Part shown: positions 6,613-13,251 of the stretch, in pieces
Position numbering within the stretch: the first letter of the stretch is position 1
How the letters are laid out: each line of letters starts with the position of its first letter
NCBI GenBank assembly: GCA_934503195.1
Contig: CAKSVM010000075.1
Span: 1 to 14,867, forward strand
DNA from: an uncultured Eubacteriales bacterium
Lineage (GTDB): Bacteria; Bacillota; Clostridia; Oscillospirales; CAG-272
Length of the DNA stretch: 14,867 bases
Reading direction: 5' to 3'
The notes under the pieces: model-generated
Told to the model about the DNA's origin: nothing
Seen by the model: only the letters and a program-made list of their open reading frames with translations
Databases searched by the model: none
Position numbers and translations under genes: made by a program

Positions 6613-6648
6613 ACGCCGCGGTATGATGGTTAGCCGCGGCGGTTTTTT
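6613..6648. terminator. Bidirectional intrinsic terminator
   Basis: CGCCGCGG (6614-6621) pairs perfectly with CCGCGGCG (6634-6641). Six T follow on the plus strand (6643-6648). The A-rich flank before the stem gives TTTTTCTGTTT on the minus strand. It ends queT from one side and the decayed aldo/keto reductase from the other. Confidence 0.9.
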
Positions 6649-7093
6649 ATTTGGCGGTTATTCCGACTCCCTCGCGCTGACAGTGGCAGTAGAGTTCCTG
6701 TCTCTCGCTGGTATTTCCGATGCTGAACTCGCCCTCGCCGTAGTCGCAGCCCAGGTTGACGCCGAACATCACGACGTTGATTATATTAAGGTCGAGAACC
6801 CTGTTCACAGGTTTCGGCGAGTGGGATGAGAGGCCTATGTGGCGGACGATTCCGGCGTTTTTAAGCTCCTTTATATAGTCGAGGACGCCGTTTTCAAGGC
6901 AGGCGCGAAGATCCGGTTTCTCCTCAAGGCAGTGGATACAGCCGTAGTCGATGTAGTAGGTTTTAAGGCTTTCTAGCTGCCATTTCACGGATTTTTTGAT
7001 CTGTAAAGTCTTGCCGTACTCGCCCGACGTGTAGTCGGCTCCGAAGTGGATCTGGAGCATGACCTTTGTGCGTGGGATTTCACGGTAGAGCAT
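6647..7093 (-). pseudogene. Decayed aldo/keto reductase (internally deleted and truncated)
   Basis: The open frame encodes 148 residues, against about 320-380 for the family. MLYREIPRT (1-9) is the normal family N-terminus, but K10 onward (KVMLQIHFGADYTSG) matches sequence normally found some 70-80 residues later. The deleted part carries the DTA/Tyr catalytic region. The middle is well preserved: YYIDYGCIHC (46-55), then IVRHIGLSSHSPKPVNRVLD. The frame ends abruptly at GVGITAK, where intact relatives continue into the rest of the barrel and an Fe-S tail. The stop codon sits at the terminator. Promoter and ribosome binding site (AAAGGAGA, 7103-7110) are intact, so a fragment may still be made. 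Loss of catalytic residues makes reductase activity unlikely. Confidence 0.82.
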
Positions 7094-7116
7094 TTTTTGC
7101 TGTCTCCTTTTTCTCC

Positions 7117-7145
7117 ATTATAACACGAATTTCGTCTGCTGTAAA
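7117..7145 (-). promoter_or_regulatory. Promoter of the aldo/keto reductase remnant
   Basis: On the minus strand the -35 is TTTACA (7140-7145) and the -10 is TATAAT (7117-7122), with a 17-bp spacer and extended TGT. It is well preserved despite the damaged gene. Confidence 0.8.
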
Positions 7146-7214
7146 GAGCGGATCTATGAATTCTGACTTGCCCGGCGGTTGATTTCGTCAAGGCTCAACT
7201 TAACCGCGCGGTTA

Positions 7215-7243
7215 TTGCAATTTCCGGCAGAATGTGCTATAAT
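7215..7243 (+). promoter_or_regulatory. Promoter of the HTH-glycosidase fusion operon
   Basis: The -35 is TTGCAA (7215-7220) and the -10 is TATAAT (7238-7243), with a 17-bp spacer and extended TGC. The leader to ATG 7275 is about 25 bases and carries GGAGGTG (7264-7270). Confidence 0.82.
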
Positions 7244-7274
7244 AATTATAGAAGAAAATTTGCGGAGGTGTTTC

Positions 7275-9152
7275 ATGGAACAGAATCTGACAGAACTCGG
7301 CGAAAGGCTGATCGCGCTCAGGAAAAAGCGCGGGATGACGCAGAAGTCGCTCGGCGCGGCTCTGAATATCTCGGAGCAGGCGATTTCAAAGTGGGAGCGC
7401 GGAACGACGACGCCTGACATTTCGATGCTCCCAAGGCTCGCGGAGCTGCTCTCGACCTCGATCGACTACATCCTCACCGGGCGCGAGAATGTGCGGTACG
7501 TCGCGGTTTCGCAGTATGATATGTGTCGCACCGACAAGCGGATGGGACGCGAAAAGGTGCTTCTGCCCGAATCGACCTACAACGGGATCGAGAATCCGCC
7601 GATCTTTCCGCCAAGGGGACTGGCGAAGACCGAGGGACATTCGCCGCTTCCGGTTCCGTATCTCAGAAAGCCGCCGAGGATTATTGACATTTCGGTCGGG
7701 CGTCAGCTTTTTGTCGACGATTTTCTGATCGAGTCGACGAATCTGGTGCGTCAGTATCACAAGCCGAGAAAATACGCGGGGAATCCGGTTTTCTTCCCCG
7801 AGACCGACATGGAGCTTGGAAAGGATTCGGGTCACGCGCCGATGGCCGCGCCGTTCAGCGACGGAGTCTGGTATGATCCGGTCGACGGGAAGACGAAAAT
7901 GTGGTATCACGCCGGGTGGTTTGACGGGACGGCTTACGCCGAGAGTGTTGACGGAATTCATTTTGAGCGCGTCGACTGCGGACTTGGCGACGTGAACCGC
8001 TGCGTTCCGAAGCGCGCGGGAGTTGAACGCGACGGATGTTCGGTCGTGCTCGACAGGTGGAGCGGCGACGACGACCGTCCCTACAAGATGCTCCTCTTCA
8101 GCCGTTCGACCGAACGCGAGTTCAGCGAAATCTACGACTCGGCCGACGGAAAGCGGTGGAACTACCTATCGAACACCGGGGCGATCGGCGACAGGTCGTC
8201 GATATTCTACAATCCCTTCCGGAGAAAATGGGTCTACAGCATGAGAACCGGCTTCGGAAAGCTCGGCGAGAGGGCGAGGTCGTATGTAGAGGCCGACACG
8301 CTCGTCGAGGGCGCGCCGCTCTCGGATCCGGTTCCGTGGGTGAGGTGCGATCGGCTTGACCCGGTTCTGGAGTCGATCGGCGACCGTCCGACCTTATATA
8401 ATCTCGACTGCGTGGCGTATGAGTCGGTGATGCTCGGGTTTTTTGAAATTTTCCTCGGTCCCGAGAACGGGCTTTCGGCGCAGACCGGGATTCCGAAGCA
8501 CACTGAGCTTCAGCTGGCCTACAGCCGCGACGGCTTCCACTGGTCAAGGCCTTCTGACCGGACGCCCTTCCTTTCGCCCGAGAGGGAGAATCCCGACAGC
8601 TTTGAGCGCGGGTATCTCCAGTCGAACAGCGGAATTCTGACGATTCACGGCGACGAATTGTGGTTCTACTACACGGCCTTCAGGGGCGACGAGTCGAAGG
8701 CGAATCTCCCGGTCGAGTCGAACGGAATGTATTCGAACGCTTCGATGGGACTTGCCAAGCTGCGGCGCGACGGATTCGCCTCGATGAATTCATACGGCTT
8801 TTCGGGGACGCTGACGACGCGGCTTGTGAGATTTGAGGGCGAGCGGCTGTTTGTGAACGGCGATTTTTCGAAGGGGCGGCTCAGAGTCGGAATCCTTGAC
8901 GAAAACGGCGATCCGATCGGGGGATTTTCGCCTGACGACTGCATCGATATGCGGGTGAATTCGACCAAAGTCGAGATAAAATGGCGCGACGGACGGAATC
9001 TCGCGGAGCTTTCGGGCAGCGCGGTGAAGTTCAGGTTTGAGTGCGCCGAGGGTTCGCTCTACGCGTTCTGGGTCTCAGATGACGAGAACGGACGCAGCCA
9101 CGGGTGCCTCGCGGCCGGGGAGGTCGGAAAGGGCAGCTATTGGGATGAATGA
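7275..9152 (+). CDS. XRE helix-turn-helix fused to GH32/GH43-like beta-propeller hydrolase
   Basis: This 625-residue protein joins two modules. Residues 6-65 are a classic Cro/CI helix-turn-helix (LIALRKKRGMTQKSLGAALN, recognition helix ISEQAISKWERG, then SIDYILTG). From about 136 a five-bladed-propeller glycoside-hydrolase-like domain begins (RQLFVDDFLIE at 143-153) and runs to about 500. Repeated SxDGxxW-type blade motifs lie at 224-230, 289-295 and 418-423, and GDRSSIFYNPFRRKWVYSMR at 305-324. A C-terminal beta-sandwich follows (about 510-602, ending LYAFWVS). There is no signal peptide, so it is cytoplasmic. The start is fixed by GGAGGTG and the promoter. Residues 70-130 are a linker. It may be a sugar-responsive repressor that uses the propeller as sensor, or a DNA-tethered enzyme. 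Substrate and catalytic residues are not certain. Confidence 0.88.
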   Translation: MEQNLTELGERLIALRKKRGMTQKSLGAALNISEQAISKWERGTTTPDISMLPRLAELLSTSIDYILTGRENVRYVAVSQYDMCRTDKRMGREKVLLPESTYNGIENPPIFPPRGLAKTEGHSPLPVPYLRKPPRIIDISVGRQLFVDDFLIESTNLVRQYHKPRKYAGNPVFFPETDMELGKDSGHAPMAAPFSDGVWYDPVDGKTKMWYHAGWFDGTAYAESVDGIHFERVDCGLGDVNRCVPKRAGVERDGCSVVLDRWSGDDDRPYKMLLFSRSTEREFSEIYDSADGKRWNYLSNTGAIGDRSSIFYNPFRRKWVYSMRTGFGKLGERARSYVEADTLVEGAPLSDPVPWVRCDRLDPVLESIGDRPTLYNLDCVAYESVMLGFFEIFLGPENGLSAQTGIPKHTELQLAYSRDGFHWSRPSDRTPFLSPERENPDSFERGYLQSNSGILTIHGDELWFYYTAFRGDESKANLPVESNGMYSNASMGLAKLRRDGFASMNSYGFSGTLTTRLVRFEGERLFVNGDFSKGRLRVGILDENGDPIGGFSPDDCIDMRVNSTKVEIKWRDGRNLAELSGSAVKFRFECAEGSLYAFWVSDDENGRSHGCLAAGEVGKGSYWDE

Positions 9153-9174
9153 GATGAATGACGGGAGGATAATA

Positions 9175-9640
9175 ATGAAGAAAAGATTTATATCGGTTTT
9201 GCTTCTGGTGTCGCTCATCGCGACCTCGTGCGGCGGCGCGTCCCGAGCTTTCGCGGAGCGTCTGTTCGGATCTCAACGGAAACGGAAAATACGACGAGAA
9301 CGATCTTTACGGACTCACGGCCTGCTCGATCGCGATCGAGTGTTTCTTCGCCTCGGGCGCGGTGAAGATGGTCGGGAAGGACAGGGACGGGAAGCTTTCG
9401 CTCGGCTTCGGCGAGGATTTTTTAGGGATATGGGAGAGGATTTCGTCGCTTATTGACGAGCACGAGATGCTTTACACCGACCGTTCGGAATACACGGCGA
9501 ACCGCGCGGTGTCTGACCGCAGGCGTTCAAGGCCGACCGCGCGCTCTTCTTCATCGGGGACTCTGCGTGGCGCAGAGCATGGTTATGGAAAACGGGAAGT
9601 GAATTCATTAAAAAAGGAACCGATTCGGGTTCCTTTTTGA
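9175..9640 (+). pseudogene. Remnant of a solute-binding lipoprotein
   Basis: The first 21 residues are an intact lipoprotein signal (MKKRFISVLLLVSLIATSCGG, lipobox ending C19) with ribosome binding site GGGAGG (9163-9168). Just after, near 9240, the sequence jumps out of frame into the middle of a binding protein. In the second frame from about 9242 it reads PELSRSVCSDLNGNGKYDEN, an EF-hand-like loop as in the 11639-13111 paralogue, then WERISSLIDEHEMLYTDRSEY. Near 9515-9525 a second shift occurs: AFKADRALFFIGDSAW continues in the first frame. The end is cut at the terminator (9611). Roughly 200 N-terminal-half residues and the whole C-terminal third are missing. It lies 22 bases after the HTH-hydrolase gene, so it was probably the second gene of that operon. 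Confidence 0.82.
9611..9638 (+). terminator. Intrinsic terminator of the fusion operon
   Basis: AAAAAGGAACC (9611-9621) pairs with GGTTCCTTTTT (9628-9638) around the loop GATTCG. The stem itself contains the A and T tracts, so it can act in both directions. Confidence 0.88.
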
Positions 9641-9735
9641 TTTTCCGCTCGCTTATTTTCTTCCGACTATGCAAAACGAGACGGCGGAGGAGTCGCGCGC
9701 GGTTGGGGATAGGCTGAAAAATAGCTGCAAATAAA

Positions 9736-9768
9736 CCGCGAGATGTCTGCCCGCGGCGGCTCGCCGCC
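9736..9768 (-). terminator. Possible terminator after the second AraC regulator
   Basis: Read on the minus strand after the stop codon, GGCGG/CCGCC forms a tight hairpin (9755-9768). A second stem then pairs 9752-9756 with 9736-9740, followed by TTTATTT. The two stems overlap by two bases, so they compete. The T tract is broken, hence low confidence. Confidence 0.4.
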
Positions 9769-9771
9769 CGC

Positions 9772-10704
9772 TCAGCTTCCTTGCGACTTGAAAAAGCTGC
9801 TCGGCGACATTCCGCAGTATTTTGAGAAAACGCGCGAGAAGTACGCGTAGTCCTGAAAGCCGCATTTCGCCGCTATGTCCGAAAGGCTCAGGCCGTTTTC
9901 GGGGCGCATTCGCGTCGCCTGCTGGATCCGGCAGCGGTTTAAGTAGTCCGAAAAGCTCATTCCGAAGCACTCGCGGAAGCGGCGGCAGAAATAGCTCTTG
10001 TTGTATGAAAGCTCGTCGCTGACCGACGCGGTGGTCAGATCCTCGCCGAGTCGCGTTTCGATGAGATCCGAGATCCACTCGACAAACTCAAAGTCCGGGT
10101 TGACCTCGCCCGGCGCGTCGTCAATGCAATTTTCGAGAAGCTCGGCGATAAGCTCGTAGACGCCCGAGAGGAGCCTTGGCGCGTTGTCGGTTTTGTAGCT
10201 TTCGAACATACGCTCAAAAAGCGGTTCGAGTCGCTCGGAGCAGCGGTTCAGCGTCCGGAAGCGCGTCTTGCCTGAACAGACGTTTTGCAGGATCCTCGCC
10301 TCCTTTGACGGCAGCATCGGCGCGAAATCGGCCGGGTTGAAGATCACGACGTATGTAAAATGCGGGTAATCGCGGTTGAAGAAGTATTCACTGTGGCGGT
10401 CGAAGGGGTTTTTTATGCACATTTCGCCGGGATTTATCTGATACATTTTGTTGTTTATCTGGTGCATACGCATTCCCGAGACCGCGTAGCTGATTTCGAG
10501 TTCGCGGTGGGTATGCTCGCCGACGCTGTTTTTGAGTTCGTCCGCCGGGGTTCCCTTCGGGACGGAGTTGCGGTACGGAAGTTCGCTTTCGGGAAGATGA
10601 TATTCCTTCGGATGGTCGTCGAGATGACCCTTTTCGTCGCGCCACGGGTCGTAGACGCAGATCGGGAGCCTTTTATAAGTTGTCAGATGGTGGTTGTTTA
10701 TCAT
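9772..10704 (-). CDS. AraC-family transcriptional regulator with cupin sensor
   Basis: This 310-residue regulator has a cupin sensing domain with HTHRELEISYAVSG (64-77) and NPGEMCIKNPFDRHSEYFF (91-109). Its C-terminal AraC DNA-binding domain (about 215-306) has a first helix-turn-helix TTASVSDELSYNKSYFCRRF and the second signature LSDIAAKCGFQDYAYFSRVF, ending GMSPSSFF. It differs clearly from the AraC protein at 3378-4136: it is longer, with an extra 50-residue N-terminal arm. The start is supported by AAGGGAGA (10713-10720 on the minus strand) and a near-perfect promoter. It is divergent from a sugar-phosphate isomerase-like gene and a binding lipoprotein, which are its likely targets. The inducer is unknown; a sugar is expected. 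Confidence 0.93.
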   Translation of the reverse strand: MINNHHLTTYKRLPICVYDPWRDEKGHLDDHPKEYHLPESELPYRNSVPKGTPADELKNSVGEHTHRELEISYAVSGMRMHQINNKMYQINPGEMCIKNPFDRHSEYFFNRDYPHFTYVVIFNPADFAPMLPSKEARILQNVCSGKTRFRTLNRCSERLEPLFERMFESYKTDNAPRLLSGVYELIAELLENCIDDAPGEVNPDFEFVEWISDLIETRLGEDLTTASVSDELSYNKSYFCRRFRECFGMSFSDYLNRCRIQQATRMRPENGLSLSDIAAKCGFQDYAYFSRVFSKYCGMSPSSFFKSQGS

Positions 10705-10736
10705 CAGAAAATCTCCCTTATGATTGTTTCAGATAT

Positions 10737-10765
10737 ATTATAGCACATTTTCTACCGTTTGTCAA
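10737..10765 (-). promoter_or_regulatory. Promoter of the second AraC regulator
   Basis: On the minus strand a perfect -35 TTGACA (10760-10765) and perfect -10 TATAAT (10737-10742) are 17 bp apart, with an extended TGC. Confidence 0.88.
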
Positions 10766-10769
10766 TGCG

Positions 10770-10800
10770 AAAAGTCAATATTGTCCAAAAAAGTGGCAAT
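10770..10800. promoter_or_regulatory. Candidate AraC half-sites with 21-bp spacing
   Basis: AAAAGTCAAT (10770-10779) and AAGTGGCAAT (10791-10800) agree at seven of ten positions and are 21 bp apart, two helical turns. They lie just upstream of the isomerase gene's -35. A further GTCAAT overlaps the divergent -35 region (10761-10766). AraC proteins often bind such direct repeats. This is suggestive only. Confidence 0.35.
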
Positions 10801-10807
10801 CCTGTTA

Positions 10808-10836
10808 TGGAAAAACACTCGCGGATATGGTATAAT
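10808..10836 (+). promoter_or_regulatory. Promoter of the isomerase-lipoprotein operon
   Basis: The -10 is TATAAT (10831-10836) with an extended TGG. The -35 position (10808-10813, TGGAAA) is poor, at 17 bp. A good -10 with a weak -35 next to AraC-type half-sites fits an activated promoter. Confidence 0.72.
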
Positions 10837-10864
10837 GATTAAAAACCTTTAAGGAGTTATGAAT

Positions 10865-11626
10865 ATGATAGAAAAACTCGGACTCCAGCTCTACTCGGTG
10901 AGGTCGCTGATGACCGACGAAAACTCGACGCGCGAGACCTTCAGAAAGCTGCTCGACCTCGGCTATTCCGAGGGGCAGACGGCCGACGTGAAGGATTACG
11001 ACGCGCTCGCGAAGATCTGCCGCGAGACCGGCTTCGGAATCTGCGGAACGCACGGCTCGTTCGACGATTTCATCGCCGATCCCGACCGCGCGATGGAGAT
11101 TCACGATATGCTCGGCACGAAGTTCATCGGCGTCGGCGGAATGGGCGCGAAGTGGCGCGAAAGTCTTTCGGCTCTCAAAGAATATATCGGAATCGTCAAT
11201 GAGTTCGCCGCGAAGATACATAAATACGGCTTCAGATTCACCTATCACCACCACTCGGTCGAGTTCGGAAAGCTTGAGGGCGAGCGGATGATCGACGTCC
11301 TTGTCGACGGGCTTGACCCGGTGACGACCTCCTTCACGCTCGACACGTACTGGGTTCAGCACGGCGGCGGTTCGATAACCGAATGGATGGAGAAGCTGAA
11401 CGGGCGGATTGACATTCTGCATCTCAAGGACATGGGAATTCACGAGCTTGACAAGCCCTTCATCACCGAAATCGGTCAGGGAAACATCAATTTTGACCCG
11501 ATTATCGACATCGCCGGGAAAATCGGCGTGAAGCACTATGTCGTCGAGCAGGATTACTGTCCGGGCGATCCGCTTGAGAGCATGAAAATCAGCTCGGATT
11601 ACATTCACGGAAAATACATGAAATAA
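10865..11626 (+). CDS. Sugar phosphate isomerase/epimerase-like TIM barrel
   Basis: This 253-residue protein belongs to the xylose-isomerase-like TIM-barrel superfamily (IolE/YcjR-type), which isomerises or epimerises sugars and inositols using a divalent metal. The opening KLGLQLYSVR is typical. Likely metal and catalytic positions are seen in order: YHHHSVEF, FTLDTYWVQHGG, ILHLKD, ITEIGQGNINF and YVVEQDYCPGDPLES. I prefer ATG 10865 because AGGAG (10852-10856) lies 8 bases upstream. The ATG at 10859 would leave only 2 bases. There is no signal peptide, so it is cytoplasmic. It leads an operon with a solute-binding lipoprotein 12 bases downstream, opposite an AraC regulator. Exact substrate is unknown. 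Confidence 0.9.
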   Translation: MIEKLGLQLYSVRSLMTDENSTRETFRKLLDLGYSEGQTADVKDYDALAKICRETGFGICGTHGSFDDFIADPDRAMEIHDMLGTKFIGVGGMGAKWRESLSALKEYIGIVNEFAAKIHKYGFRFTYHHHSVEFGKLEGERMIDVLVDGLDPVTTSFTLDTYWVQHGGGSITEWMEKLNGRIDILHLKDMGIHELDKPFITEIGQGNINFDPIIDIAGKIGVKHYVVEQDYCPGDPLESMKISSDYIHGKYMK

Positions 11627-11638
11627 GGAGAAAAAACA

Positions 11639-13111
11639 ATGAAAAAGGCATTAACTCTCATACTTCTGGCGTCGATGTTACTCTCAGCCGCCGCCTGCGG
11701 AGGCGAAAAGACTCCCGGCGGCGAGGTCACTACGGGCGGAGAGGGAACGACCGCCGGAAGCGGCGACACGGCAGAGGCCGGTTCGCGTGACGCGGTTCCG
11801 TCCTCGATCACGACCGACATGGACTTCAAGGGCACGACGGTCACGGTTCTCACCCGCGACAAAAATGAGTTCATAAGCGAAATCAAGGTCGACGAGGAGA
11901 CCGGAGACACGGTCAACGACGCGATTTACGCCCGCAACATGATGGTTGAGGACAAGCTGAAGATCAAGATCGAGACGATTTCGCGCGACGGAAGCTACGG
12001 ACCGCACACGCAGTTCAACTCCGACGTTGTGAAGGAAGTCATGGCCGGCGACACGTCGTATGACGTCATCAGCTACTACGCCTACGCGATGCCGATGATC
12101 GCGTCCGAAAAGGTGCTTTACAACCTGAAGGATCTCGACAATCTGAATCTCTCAAAGCCCTGGTGGCACCAGAAGTTCATCGAGAACGCCGAGATTTACG
12201 GAAAATTATACGCGGTCGCGGGAGATATCGACCTCACGACGGTTTCGTATCGCCGCGCGCTCTTCTTCAACAAGAGCCTTGCGGAAGATTACCTGAAGGA
12301 CGTCAACCTCTACAAGAAGGTACTTGACGGCGAGTGGACGCAGGAATATTTTGCCAGCATAACGAAGGATATCTATCAGGATCTCGACGGCGACGGCAAT
12401 AAGAGCGTCGGTGATTTCTACGGCGCGGATCTTAACGGCGCGCTTGACCCGTTCCCGATCGGTGCCGGCCTTAACTATACGAAGAAGACTTCGGACGGCG
12501 GCTATGAGTGGGATCTCTTCAATGAGCGGAACAACACGATAATCGAGAGATTCTACGATATGTACAACACGAACAACGGAATCTACTTTGACGACAAAAC
12601 CGACGAAAACCGCTTCCTTGAGAGCCGCGTTATTTTCAGCATCGCTAACCTCAACTACACCGAAAAGCTCCGCGACATGAAGGAGGAGTACGGAATTCTT
12701 CCGATGCCGAAGTATGACGAGGATCAGGAGCAGTATTACTCGATCGCGAACGACAACTACTCGCAGATCGCGGTTCCGACGACGATCAAGAATCCCGAAA
12801 TGGTCGGCGCGTTCCTCGAACTTATGGGCGAATATTCGTACAAGAAGGTCATTCCGGCCTACTACGAGGTCGCGATGAAGGGCAAGTATCTCCGTGACGA
12901 CGAGTCCTGCCAGATGTTCGACATCATCGTTGACGGCGCGCAGTACGACTTCGCGAACATCAACACGAGCATGGTCGGCGACCCGGTCTTCATCACGCGT
13001 CAGGCTCAGTATCACCGCGACGGACAGAATTTCGCGTCGATGTGGGCTTCGAAGAAGGACGGACTCACCGAAAAGCTGAACGCGCTGCTTGAAAATTACA
13101 AAAACGGTTAA
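11639..13111 (+). CDS. Extracellular solute-binding lipoprotein (family 1-like)
   Basis: This 490-residue lipoprotein would be anchored outside the membrane and bind a sugar or oligosaccharide for an ABC transporter. Residues 1-20 are a lipoprotein signal (MKKALTLILLASMLLSAAAC, lipid-modified C20). A Gly/Thr/Glu-rich flexible spacer follows (21-55). The mature fold begins KGTTVTVLTRDKNE and includes a KPWW motif (173-176), an EF-hand-like calcium loop DLDGDGNKSVGD (248-259) and ILPMPKYDEDQ. Ribosome binding site AAGGAG overlaps the stop codon region of the isomerase gene, so both are one operon. No permease or ATPase lies in the window, so the transporter partner must be elsewhere. It is a diverged paralogue of the 13252-14697 product. 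Confidence 0.9.
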   Translation: MKKALTLILLASMLLSAAACGGEKTPGGEVTTGGEGTTAGSGDTAEAGSRDAVPSSITTDMDFKGTTVTVLTRDKNEFISEIKVDEETGDTVNDAIYARNMMVEDKLKIKIETISRDGSYGPHTQFNSDVVKEVMAGDTSYDVISYYAYAMPMIASEKVLYNLKDLDNLNLSKPWWHQKFIENAEIYGKLYAVAGDIDLTTVSYRRALFFNKSLAEDYLKDVNLYKKVLDGEWTQEYFASITKDIYQDLDGDGNKSVGDFYGADLNGALDPFPIGAGLNYTKKTSDGGYEWDLFNERNNTIIERFYDMYNTNNGIYFDDKTDENRFLESRVIFSIANLNYTEKLRDMKEEYGILPMPKYDEDQEQYYSIANDNYSQIAVPTTIKNPEMVGAFLELMGEYSYKKVIPAYYEVAMKGKYLRDDESCQMFDIIVDGAQYDFANINTSMVGDPVFITRQAQYHRDGQNFASMWASKKDGLTEKLNALLENYKNG

Positions 13112-13177
13112 AATTTCATAATATAGTCCCTCTCCCCGGTTAAAATTGCTTGATTTTATAAATTTCCGCTGAAACTA

Positions 13178-13207
13178 TTGACAAAAATCGGGGGGGGGTG
13201 CTATAAT
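13178..13207 (+). promoter_or_regulatory. Promoter with a nine-G tract in its spacer
   Basis: A perfect -35 TTGACA (13178-13183) and perfect -10 TATAAT (13202-13207, extended TGC) are separated by 18 bp, one more than the 17 bp seen at the other promoters here. The spacer contains nine consecutive G (13190-13198). Slippage in this run would change the spacing and so promoter strength. Confidence 0.85.
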
Positions 13208-13251
13208 ATTTACGCAGTATTACCAAATCTTTGATTTTCCGGAGGAAACAC

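Noticed and set aside
9240..9525. Sequencing error instead of true decay in the lipoprotein remnant
   Set aside because: Single-base errors could explain a frame change but not the absence of about 200 residues between signal and mid-domain nor the missing C-terminal third.
10859..10867. ATG 10859 as the isomerase start
   Set aside because: It lies only two bases after AGGAG; ATG 10865 in the same frame has normal spacing and a family-like N-terminus.
10805..11608. 267-codon open frame on the minus strand opposite the isomerase gene
   Set aside because: It mirrors the codon pattern of the real gene, has no ribosome binding site or recognisable domain, and lies wholly under a clear family member.
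12206..13015. 269-codon open frame on the minus strand opposite the first lipoprotein
   Set aside because: Repetitive Val/Arg/Asp-rich translation typical of antisense reading of GC-rich coding DNA; no start signals.
13105..13147. Direct repeat CGGTTAAAATT at 13105-13115 and 13137-13147
   Set aside because: Only 11 AT-rich bases with one copy overlapping a stop codon; no terminator, attachment site or operator logic could be supported.
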